Source: Nematocida ironsii (Eukaryota; Microsporidia). From it: a DNA stretch of 64,000 nt. The first letter of the stretch is position 1. Every line of letters starts with the position of its first letter. Location of the stretch: NCBI GenBank assembly GCA_001642415.1, contig LTDK01000172.1, positions 62,001 to 126,000 on the forward strand. The letters are read 5' to 3'. This document shows positions 56,555 to 64,000 of the stretch, in pieces. Below the pieces are notes generated by a model. It saw nothing but the letters and a program-made list of their open reading frames with translations, made no database searches and was not told where the DNA came from. The translations under genes were made by a program, and so were the position numbers.

Positions 56555-57859
56555 CTATACGACTGTTTCTTGCCTTCTCTGATTTATTGTGCATAGACCA
56601 TAAGGCGACTCTTGCGATACACAAATACTTCCGTCTGTTACTCTGCGTAGTAAGTGCATAAATGCCTGGGCTTTTGTTCTCCTGTCACTAGATAATAAGT
56701 CCTCAGAAATCTGCTGTGTAGATAAGCTTTCTCTGACTAAAATACTTTCATTAGATAGATCTCCATTCTGTGGCATAAATGACATGTCTGCACCTGGCAT
56801 GGAGATAAATGTGGTTTCTCCACCTCTTGGCACTTCTATTGAAACATTTGATGCTTCTGCTGGCATTTGGTCAATAGTTGTGCTGAATAGATTCTGTGTT
56901 GCCCCGGGCAATTCACTTATTGTGCTTTCCATCACTATACTTTGCTGCTCTTCTGGTTTCTTTTCCATGTTTACTTCTCGCTGTCCAATAGAACTGTGCA
57001 TTTTTTGCAGAGAGGCATAAATGCCCTGCAGAACTATTGGAAGGTGCGATCTTTTTGCTTCTTCTGTAGATGACTTAATTGCCTGTTGCTTGATCACTTT
57101 GATGCATTTACTGTCTATTTCTGTTGTTTGGTCTATCTTCTGCCGTTTTGTTTCTATAAGACTCTCCTGCCTTTTTCGGGGAAGTTTTACTGGACTATTT
57201 AGAATAGTATCTAGCATAACTGATGGATCTCCTATAGAAATAGCAGATAGATTGGCATCTATGCTTATTACCCCTAATTGCATGGTCTCCCCGTGGCTTC
57301 TCCGGCTTTGATCTTCGAGCACCATACTGTGCTGCTCTGGTAGTATTATAGCACTTGCTTCACTCGCTGCCTGAATTTCTGAAATTGTTTCTGCAAGAGA
57401 CAAAGATATATTGTTTAAGCTAAATGAATAATCCTGAAAGCTAACCATTCCTCCAATAGACCCTCTCCCCTCTTCTATTTCTTCTTCGATACTCTCTATA
57501 CTCTTATTGGGCAGCACCATGTGCTTGAATATATCAATACTATATGTTATTTTTTTCTTACTAAGCTTAGACGGCTGCTGGTCACTTGGCTCCTTCTTCT
57601 TTACACATATAAATAGCTCTTTGCACTCGTCATAGAGTATCTTTGTCTTTCTAAAGAGTATCTTAGAAAGACCTAAAAGAATGTGGCTAGATGTTCTTAG
57701 CGCCAGCTCGGGTACATCTCCTGATTCTATTGAATTTACGGTGTCTTCTATATCCACCTGCTGTATGTCAGATTTGCTTAATCTTCTGTCAAAATAAGCA
57801 GCCACCCATGCGGCTGAAAGCTTTCCTTTGTTTGATAAAAAGTTCACTGCGTAGAACAT
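56555..57859 (-). CDS. RAD21: Cohesin kleisin Scc1/Rad21 (or Rec8)
   Basis: A 434-residue protein from ATG 57859. The N-terminal kleisin domain starts MFYAVNFLSNKGKLSAAW and contains LALRTSSHILLGLSKILFRKTKILYDEC, which binds Smc3. A long poorly conserved Ser/Glu-rich middle follows. The C-terminal winged helix (about 382-425, with RTKAQAFMHLLRRVTDG and QESPYGL) binds Smc1. SIEVPR at 340-345 resembles the separase site form SxExxR of yeast Scc1. It closes the cohesin ring in the nucleus. Shorter than yeast Scc1 (566). An alternative GTG at 57865 is rejected. GGGG lies directly before the ATG. Confidence 0.9.
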   Translation of the reverse strand: MFYAVNFLSNKGKLSAAWVAAYFDRRLSKSDIQQVDIEDTVNSIESGDVPELALRTSSHILLGLSKILFRKTKILYDECKELFICVKKKEPSDQQPSKLSKKKITYSIDIFKHMVLPNKSIESIEEEIEEGRGSIGGMVSFQDYSFSLNNISLSLAETISEIQAASEASAIILPEQHSMVLEDQSRRSHGETMQLGVISIDANLSAISIGDPSVMLDTILNSPVKLPRKRQESLIETKRQKIDQTTEIDSKCIKVIKQQAIKSSTEEAKRSHLPIVLQGIYASLQKMHSSIGQREVNMEKKPEEQQSIVMESTISELPGATQNLFSTTIDQMPAEASNVSIEVPRGGETTFISMPGADMSFMPQNGDLSNESILVRESLSTQQISEDLLSSDRRTKAQAFMHLLRRVTDGSICVSQESPYGLCTINQRRQETVV

Positions 57860-57863
57860 CCCC
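57860..57863 (-). promoter_or_regulatory. GGGG box directly before the kleisin start
   Basis: The minus strand reads GAGTGGGGATG, the GGG-like counterpart of the CCC-like boxes before translation genes. Confidence 0.4.
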
Positions 57864-58222
57864 ACTCATTCTTTTTCTCTATATATATTTTTTATGCCGG
57901 GAAATATCCCGCCATTCTGCTTAAAAATAAGTAGTTACACTATACGCCTAAGTATACAGAAGTAATATGAGAATTCTATAAATAGATATAACCCGAAATA
58001 CTAAATACATCAATTTAGTATACAGAATACTTAACTACAACTATAGTTTAAAATAGTTAATATTTATTAGTAATACAGCATTGGCTAATATTTATCTTAC
58101 TCTACCTGCATACATTCATATAAATAGAGTCTCTCTTCTTCTTAATATACTGCATTTATATAGTTATACAATATGCGAAAAATTCCAATTATTTTATAAT
58201 GCGCATACTTTTAAGCCATTAA
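57864..58222. other. Upstream region of the kleisin gene
   Basis: About 360 bp. A TATA-like/T-rich tract (57881-57894) and a minus-strand TTCGGGTTAT motif (57988-57997) are visible. No gene is seen. Confidence 0.45.
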
Positions 58223-59458
58223 TTACAGTGACCATAGCATGTCATATATTTCACCTAGCGTTATTTTATTTGGTATTTTTTGAACTATTATAAATGCAAC
58301 TACTGTAAAAATAATCTTCTGATATATAGAAAAGTCTGTTTTGCGTGGATCATACACAAACCGGAATATAGTTCTAGCTATTTTTATAACTTTCACTATA
58401 GGTAGACATATCATACACCATATTTTATAAAAAAGCAATTCCCAGCACCTCTTTCTCCATATTTCTACATTACTAGTCAATTTTATATCTTCTAATTTAT
58501 CTTTCAAGTTATCATTATATTCTTTTGCTGCCTCATACAGTTCATACATGTCAATAAGATGGTTTTTATTGTATTTAAAATTCATGTAGTATTCAACTTT
58601 ACAATGTGATATAACAACCAACTTTTTTGCTCTTTTTTCTGTTTGGAACAATACAGTATACTCTAGGTCAAATGGGAAATAGTTATTTAAATTGCTATAT
58701 TCAAAGAATCCATATATAGTGTGCAAAAATACTTGTCTGGATCCTTTTTCATTTACTACGTATAGTCCATTCTGTATGATGGCAATAGGCACCAATGCAA
58801 GAGATCTGTTTAAAGAAATAAATACAAGTGATTCAATGTCATGGTATTGAAGTTTGTACGTCATTGCCATAGAATACATTTTTTCTGTTCTAGTATTATA
58901 TTTTGTTAGCATGCCTGGATACTTATTCAGTAACTCTATTACATCAAGTAGTCTATTCCGATTGGTTTCTGGGATTTTCTCTGTTATGTAAGGTTTCTCT
59001 ATAATAAGGGCGTTTGCCTGCTCTTCATTTATATGAATGTTAGCAAATATTAATAAATCTAGAGTTATATACTTCATTACAGCAGGGTCTCTTAACATAT
59101 AAGAAAGACTGCAGCTATTTAGTGTGGAAATATATTTATCTAAGTCGTTCTTTGTTGGTATTACTTCAATAATTTTATTTACTATTTTCATTACATTCCA
59201 CATGGTATTTACTGCATTATCTGCTGCTTGATTTAAATCATCTGTTTTGAGTGTTTCGCCACATGAGTCAAGCATTAAGTTATTTATTTCTATAACTAAA
59301 TTATACAAGAGTAAGTTAGATGCTGTTTTATATAAGATTAGATTATCTCTTAAACAAATGGTTATTTTGTTTTTTGGTATCTTACTATAGAATGTCTTTA
59401 CTATAGAAACAAACTTGAAGTCTTCATGAGATATCTCTTGCCAATTGCCATTAGTCAT
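58223..59458 (-). CDS. Unrecognised protein with C-terminal membrane segments
   Basis: A 411-residue protein. The first 330 residues are helical and soluble-looking. A region around 340-370 is hydrophobic and Trp/Cys-rich (WELLFYKIWCMICLPIVKVI), followed by a basic loop and a second hydrophobic segment (about 383-398, KIIFTVVAFIIVQ). It is probably membrane-attached by its C-terminus. No family recognised. Single frame, clean ATG. Confidence 0.6.
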   Translation of the reverse strand: MTNGNWQEISHEDFKFVSIVKTFYSKIPKNKITICLRDNLILYKTASNLLLYNLVIEINNLMLDSCGETLKTDDLNQAADNAVNTMWNVMKIVNKIIEVIPTKNDLDKYISTLNSCSLSYMLRDPAVMKYITLDLLIFANIHINEEQANALIIEKPYITEKIPETNRNRLLDVIELLNKYPGMLTKYNTRTEKMYSMAMTYKLQYHDIESLVFISLNRSLALVPIAIIQNGLYVVNEKGSRQVFLHTIYGFFEYSNLNNYFPFDLEYTVLFQTEKRAKKLVVISHCKVEYYMNFKYNKNHLIDMYELYEAAKEYNDNLKDKLEDIKLTSNVEIWRKRCWELLFYKIWCMICLPIVKVIKIARTIFRFVYDPRKTDFSIYQKIIFTVVAFIIVQKIPNKITLGEIYDMLWSL

Positions 59459-59984
59459 TTATATTTTAAAAACTTTTATCTATTTATCTTCTTATATTAA
59501 GTGTCATACAATACAATGCTACAAATGTAATAAAATCAAAGATTAGACTATTTAATATTAAGTGAAGATGCATATTTTCCATAATTTTTGAGTGAGCCAA
59601 TTATATCTACTATATTATGTATATTGTATAAATATATTATGCTATTAGTGGTATATTATGTGGTATATTGCAATTTAAGCATTAGTGTGTCTTATTGGTC
59701 TTCTGCCTCATCATTATATTAATTATTGGTTATTTGTTTGGATTTGTTTCATTCATTTTATAAATATAAAGAGTATGTACAGGGACTTACAAATGAAAGA
59801 AAAGAAAAATGAATTATTTAAGAATCCATCTACTGATATGCTCAAAAACAGAAATAATATGTCAACCAGCGAAGTATCGATCGATTGCACTACCAAGAGT
59901 AAAGATAAATCACAGAGATATGTTAAGTACAATTTGTGTGAAAGCATTCTATTTAATAGTAAATAGATTATTTGTTGTTTATCT
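59459..59984. other. Spacer with a doubtful 63-codon frame (59775-59966, +)
   Basis: The ATG frame at 59775 encodes a hydrophilic Lys/Ser/Asn-rich peptide of 63 residues (MYRDLQMKEKKNELFKN...) and could be a small protein; an upstream hydrophobic extension exists only from GTG. It converges on NSE4. Otherwise the region is AT-rich without features. Confidence 0.3.
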
Positions 59985-60713
59985 TTATATCATATTCTCT
60001 GTAATGTTCATCTCTTCTTTTATTCTATCTATTTCTGCTGAGGTAATTCCCATAATATAATGCGTACTGTTTACTGCGTATTCCTCTTTGGGTTTTGTGC
60101 TACTTACATAAAGAATATTGTGTTTCTTCATTAAGAATGCTCTTCCTACCTTTAATGCAAATGCTAGTGTAAGAATGTTCTCTACAGTCTTTCCAAATGA
60201 ATCTACATTGATAATTAGTCTGTAAAGTTCTACTTCTCCTATTTCCTTCAGGATTCGGTAGACTCTTTTTATTTCTTTTGGTGCATCCATCTGCTCTTCT
60301 TTTACTTCTTTTGTTTCTTCTGGTTTTTCCTGTGCCTTCTCTAGCTTTGGCTTTTTAGGCTTTTTAATTGGTTGCTCTGCTATGCTCCCAGTGAGTGTTA
60401 GAATTGGTGGAAAATATGCTCCTCTGTAATAACTTTTTGCTAGCTGTGTATGAATGTTTATGTTAGTACTGGCCATTTCAATGTAGTTGTTTAGCGTTAT
60501 GTGGTTATTGCACTGTAGAAATATTCTTTTGCTTTCTTCTCCTATTATCTCACTCACCAGGCAAGAATCTAGGCGCAATTCATGTGTTGTGCTTATTTCT
60601 TTTAACAACTCATTGCTTTTTTGGTACAGAGGGTATAGAACTTCGTTTTTCTTCTTTTTCTGTTTGGCTGTTCTGATTAGTTCCATATACTCATCAGTTA
60701 GTTGCTTTGCCAT
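59985..60713 (-). CDS. NSE4: Nse4-like kleisin of the Smc5/6 complex
   Basis: A 242-residue protein. The N-terminal helices (about 1-60) correspond to the Smc5-neck-binding half of Nse4. A charged Lys/Glu/Pro linker spans about 117-145. The C-terminal winged helix contains DSFGKTVENILTLAFALKVGRAFL (about 170-193), matching the Nse4 signature SFxxTVENxFxLSFLxKxGxV. Nse4 bridges the Smc5 and Smc6 heads in the nucleus. It is shorter than yeast Nse4 (402). It is divergent from DPH6 with only 43 bp between start codons. Confidence 0.78.
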   Translation of the reverse strand: MAKQLTDEYMELIRTAKQKKKKNEVLYPLYQKSNELLKEISTTHELRLDSCLVSEIIGEESKRIFLQCNNHITLNNYIEMASTNINIHTQLAKSYYRGAYFPPILTLTGSIAEQPIKKPKKPKLEKAQEKPEETKEVKEEQMDAPKEIKRVYRILKEIGEVELYRLIINVDSFGKTVENILTLAFALKVGRAFLMKKHNILYVSSTKPKEEYAVNSTHYIMGITSAEIDRIKEEMNITENMI

Positions 60714-60756
60714 TCTCTTTTCTTAAATTTACTTTTATTTTAAAGTTTTTCGCTTT

Positions 60757-61497
60757 ATGCTATTTGTAGGACTAATAAGTGGTGGAAAAGACAGTATTTA
60801 TAATATGCAAATGTGCATTGAAGATGGGCATACTCCAGTATGCTTGCTTCATATGAAAATGGAGAAAGAAGAAGATTCTTATATGTTTCAGTACGCTGGG
60901 TGTAATCTTTTACCGGCTATTGCAGAATGTTTAGATCTCCCACTGCATCAGTTTTCTACCTCTGGTGTATCTAAAGATCGCAGCATAGATTATAAAATAA
61001 CAGAAAAGGATGAAATAGAAGACTTATTCTGTGCTATCAGCTCTCTTTTGAAAAAATATTCATTTTCTGGTGTGTCAGTTGGTGCTATTTCCTCGGTGTA
61101 TCAGTATAATAGAGTGAAGAGTGTCTGTGATAGGCTTGGATTAACTATGCTGGGGTATTTGTGGGGGTCAAATCAGAAAGCACTACTTAGTAAAATGATA
61201 GAGAATAATGTTTATGCAGTTGTAGTAAAGGGCGGTGAGTATGTAAGCAATTTAGTTGGAGAGTCTCTCCAGGGTGTGCGTGATAAGTATTCTGCATATA
61301 TTCTAGAACAAATACATAAATATCCTGGTTTAAAAGAAGAGGATTTCAACTTATGCGGTGAAGGAGGTGAGTATGAAACAATCACACTCGATGCCAAGAT
61401 ATATAAAAAGAAAATAGAAATAGTAAAAAGTGACGTGGTAGAAGTAGACAGCGTAAAGAGATTAGATGTTTTAGAATACAGAGTTGTGCCCAAATAG
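60757..61497 (+). CDS. DPH6: Diphthine-ammonia ligase Dph6
   Basis: A 246-residue PP-loop ATPase. The ATP site is SGGKDS (8-13). The downstream motifs GAISSVYQYNRV and EGGEYETITLDAKIY are characteristic of the ATPBD4/Dph6 family. Dph6 amidates diphthine on eEF2 in the last step of diphthamide synthesis. The two C-terminal RidA-like domains of yeast Dph6 (685 residues) are missing, as in animal and archaeal forms (about 220-270 residues). Confidence 0.92.
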   Translation: MLFVGLISGGKDSIYNMQMCIEDGHTPVCLLHMKMEKEEDSYMFQYAGCNLLPAIAECLDLPLHQFSTSGVSKDRSIDYKITEKDEIEDLFCAISSLLKKYSFSGVSVGAISSVYQYNRVKSVCDRLGLTMLGYLWGSNQKALLSKMIENNVYAVVVKGGEYVSNLVGESLQGVRDKYSAYILEQIHKYPGLKEEDFNLCGEGGEYETITLDAKIYKKKIEIVKSDVVEVDSVKRLDVLEYRVVPK

Positions 61498-61993
61498 GCC
61501 ATTATCTACGATTATTTGTGTTTTATAATGGACTATTGGTTTTATTATGAGTTTGATGTGATAGATTAACAATATTAAATATAGAAATTCTGATATTAAA
61601 CTTGTTTTGTTTTGTTATTGTATGTAATTAGTTAAATTATTAGCTTACATGTGTTTATTCTCTCTATTAATAATATTTTATTGTTTTTGTAATAAAGGTG
61701 TATTTTTCAAATTTAAAACTATTTTATATATACACTTTGGTTTTAAGTAAAGGATATAAGGATGGATATAAAGAAATCTAAAATAAAAATATTTAACGCG
61801 CATATAAGTAGAAATGCAAACATACCAGATATAAATCATGTAAAACAACGGAAACCCACATTTCTACTTCTATTTAATCTCTTTATAACCTTTAAACTAT
61901 AATTAACAGACAAATAATCTTCTAATTGTTTCTATACTATATAATTATTTATTGATTTAACTGATTTATATCACATTATATACTCTGTGTGAT
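61498..61993. other. Spacer with a possible 46-codon frame (61762-61902, +)
   Basis: ATG 61762 opens a basic peptide (MDIKKSKIKIFNAHISRNAN...) ending in a short hydrophobic segment (FLLLFNLFITF). It may be a small tail-anchored peptide or chance. The rest is AT-rich with no repeats. Confidence 0.3.
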
Positions 61994-62902
61994 TTATTTA
62001 TATCTACAATAATACTCAAGCCCTTTATGCGTTAGACTCATAATCATTTCTTTGCTATACCCTTTCCGCACCATTCCTTCTATTAATAAGCCTTCATAGT
62101 CGGTTGCATACTTGTTATTAGTGCCTAGCCCACTTCTATACAGACTTATCGCCCGGTCTATCTTATTCTCCCTCTCCTGCTGTTGTTTTAAAATACCATA
62201 CGCAGTTAATACTCCGTCTGTACAACCGTCTTCATCCGGATCTATCAGTTCTTGATTTTCTAGGTCCTCACACATTTCTGCTTTTCTATTATCTACATTC
62301 TCACTTAATACCTCTCTCTTCTCTTTAATTTTCTCTTTAATTATTTGAGATATTCTGGTTATTTCTTTATTTACGCTGTACATTGTAATGCTAATATAGT
62401 GCTCTTTAACTATCTCTGTCAACTTTTTTTTGTCGTTATAAAAAGACAGAATTAAAATAGAAGTTAGTGGAGACTTATTGTGGTAGTAAGTGCTATTAAA
62501 AAGAACAAGTACTTTTTCCTTTATGTAGTCATATGTAAGAGTGATCTCCGGTTCAAACAAAGAATAAATTCTATCTAAAACATTTAGAACATACTCCATG
62601 GTCACCGTTGAGTTAGAAACTATCCCCTTGTTCTTAACAAGCAGAGACAAGAATGCAATCCGATTTAGATTGCAATAAATCAATACATCTTCTATTAAAA
62701 TAGGTATAGATTTACTTCTAAGAAACAAAAACACAATAATTGATACTTTTGTTAGATAATTCACACGAGTGGCAAATACTGCGCTCTGAATAATATTTTG
62801 AATATCATTATAGTGCGCCATTGCATTAATATCTTTTAACACAGATTTAAGAATTACTTCTTTTGAAGTTCCATTCAGAAGCCAAATGGGCGTATTGCTC
62901 AT
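61994..62902 (-). CDS. Unrecognised helical protein, possibly with cyclin-like repeats
   Basis: A 302-residue protein. Two all-helical blocks (about 25-100 and 105-185) have the length and hydrophobic spacing of cyclin-fold repeats like those in TFIIB/Brf1/Rrn7, but there is no zinc ribbon and no diagnostic motif. A charged linker (about 195-230, with NQELIDPDEDG) follows, then a C-terminal helical hairpin (YEGLLIEGMVRKGYSKEMIMSLTHKG). No signal peptide or membrane helix. The transcription-factor idea is weak inference; treat as unknown. Confidence 0.6.
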   Translation of the reverse strand: MSNTPIWLLNGTSKEVILKSVLKDINAMAHYNDIQNIIQSAVFATRVNYLTKVSIIVFLFLRSKSIPILIEDVLIYCNLNRIAFLSLLVKNKGIVSNSTVTMEYVLNVLDRIYSLFEPEITLTYDYIKEKVLVLFNSTYYHNKSPLTSILILSFYNDKKKLTEIVKEHYISITMYSVNKEITRISQIIKEKIKEKREVLSENVDNRKAEMCEDLENQELIDPDEDGCTDGVLTAYGILKQQQERENKIDRAISLYRSGLGTNNKYATDYEGLLIEGMVRKGYSKEMIMSLTHKGLEYYCRYK

Positions 62903-63662
62903 AAAAAATAAATATTTCTATGTATATATATGCTAATTAATTAAGTTCATTTCTAAACATAGTAATATTGATAATAACCCAAAATAGCTAATATCACAAC
63001 ATAAATCTAAAAGATTCTTTCCATGCAGAAACATAAATTATACAAAAACAGCAACTTAATTAATACAAAAATGGTTTTAGTATTACTCCTAAAAATAACT
63101 AAAGTCATTTAAAGACGCTCTATAACATCTGCTAGCTCAAACAAAATAGTGTTTATGTTCTGTATTTCTTCTTGTTCCTTTATTAGTTTAAATAGTCTTA
63201 TATATGATATAACCCGAAATACTTTGAAATATAACAAAAGGCTAAAAATAAGAATAAAAATAGAATAGAGAAGGGATACACAAGAAAGAGACCGGCATAT
63301 AAAAACAGAAAAGCAGAAAACGGCCTAATGTGAATAGAACTGGTAACAGGGTAATTTATATAAATAGTTTAGGTTTGTTAGGTCTAACATGAATATATAC
63401 AGTTGATAGAATACATAAGGCACAAGATATGTTATATGATCGATACTTCTGTATGCCAAGTCTTTTAAATACTTATAGTCTTATTATAAGCAGAATTGAT
63501 TAAAGTAACATTTATATCTGTAAATATTCCTGAGATTTGATATTAATTTTTATTGCATAATCTCATGGGTTCAGTTTTAGTGCGTAATATATGTTTGTAG
63601 GAGCTTGGCTTATAAGGGGTTGTACTAATAAATAATTTAATATTTTCTCATTTTATAGAAAA
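62903..63662. other. Spacer with an ATG-less minus-strand coding-like frame (63109-63324)
   Basis: The minus frame between stops at 63325 and 63109 reads a hydrophobic segment followed by a helical, protein-like end (KLIKEQEEIQNINTILFELA...). It has no in-frame ATG. A minus-strand TTCGGGTTAT motif (63209-63218) lies inside it. The rest is AT-rich. Confidence 0.3.
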
Positions 63663-64000
63663 ATGAGTTTGCTTGAGATATCCTATAAGAAACATGACCA
63701 AATTAGTTTAGAAAAGCTCGCTGCGTTTATAACGGCATGTAGACTCAGAAAGCCCCGCACGCCAATTACAAACAAATTCAATACATCTGATATAAAAAGG
63801 ATACTTGTGATTATTAGTGAGTCAAGTCTTTCGTATGCAGGCAAAAATAAGAGAAAAAGCAATTACCAAGTAGCTCTTAAGGAATATCCACTGCCAGAAG
63901 ACATTCCTATATACTTGCACTCTATTCGAGAAAAAACACCAAAGCAGCATAAGATTGATCAAATAGCAGGGGAAATGATGGAGGAGGAAGATATTTCAAT
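63663..64000 (+). CDS. Partial unknown gene running off the right edge
   Basis: ATG 63663 follows CATTTTATAGAAAA and opens a frame of 112 codons with no stop before the window ends. The peptide begins MSLLEISYKKHDQISLEKLA, is basic and soluble-looking, and includes RKPRTPITNKFNTSDIKRIL and an acidic MMEEEDIS near the edge. Codon use is GC-richer than the upstream spacer, supporting a real gene. Family not recognised. Confidence 0.6.
   Translation, partial: MSLLEISYKKHDQISLEKLAAFITACRLRKPRTPITNKFNTSDIKRILVIISESSLSYAGKNKRKSNYQVALKEYPLPEDIPIYLHSIREKTPKQHKIDQIAGEMMEEEDIS

Noticed and set aside
1..64000. tRNA, rRNA, snRNA genes and CRISPR-like arrays
   Set aside because: No cloverleaf-type B-box sequence, rRNA segment or regularly spaced repeat-spacer array was recognised by eye; a covariance-model search would be needed to exclude small RNAs.

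Overview
The window looks like a chromosome segment of a microsporidian, an intracellular fungal parasite. It is AT-rich (about one third G+C by eye). Its genes are eukaryotic in kind: RNA polymerase I and shared polymerase subunits, TFIIIC, 20S/26S proteasome, CCT, cohesin, Smc5/6, eIF5A and ribosomal proteins. They have no visible introns, use very short leaders, are often shorter than yeast orthologues, and sit beside many unrecognised secreted or membrane proteins. A GH19 chitinase, an adrenodoxin-type ferredoxin of the kind found in mitosomes, and CCC-like boxes just before translation genes fit the same group. Nematocida or a relative is my best guess, but no sequence search was possible.

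Region 1 (1-31 kb) is mostly housekeeping. In order it holds: a 5'-truncated MYST acetyltransferase, GH19 chitinase (-), Nse2 SUMO ligase, an Rfc4/RFC2 clamp-loader subunit, eIF5A, a small secreted membrane protein (-), CCT1 (-), an ankyrin protein, Fcp1 phosphatase, a secreted unknown, eL6 (-), Rpt6 (-), ArgRS, Alg14, a Lam/Sip3-like BAR-PH-VASt protein (-), an assembly gap flanked by a 63-bp duplication, a TFIIIC tau95 subunit (-), an EMB8-type hydrolase, RPA190 (-), proteasome alpha7 and beta5, and a degenerate SDR-like protein.

Region 2 (about 31-48 kb) is an AT-richer, repeat-laden island. It carries a divergent glucose-6-phosphate dehydrogenase with a repeat-derived insertion, a biotin protein ligase, and large unrecognised membrane or secreted proteins, including a paralogous tail-anchored pair. 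The repeats share a TGTGTAATAAGTAAT-like core, and one is a 43-bp inverted repeat. A single unrecognised gene at 41.8-42.5 kb is clearly richer in G+C than its surroundings.

Region 3 (48-64 kb) returns to compact housekeeping: a dephospho-CoA kinase-like protein lacking the P-loop lysine, eS10, a 35-residue membrane micropeptide, three small membrane proteins, RPB5, ferredoxin, a YL1_C protein, uL13, Rpf2, the cohesin kleisin, Nse4, Dph6 and several unknowns. A partial gene runs off the right edge.

Two regulatory patterns recur. A-rich/T-rich AAATATTTTT-like tracts lie just upstream of many start codons, while runs of C or G precede a few translation or chromosome genes. A motif (A/T)TCGGGTTAT occurs ten times, nine of them outside coding sequence or overlapping a stop codon, and clusters around the proteasome genes. 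No tRNA, rRNA, CRISPR or recognisable transposase gene was found by eye.
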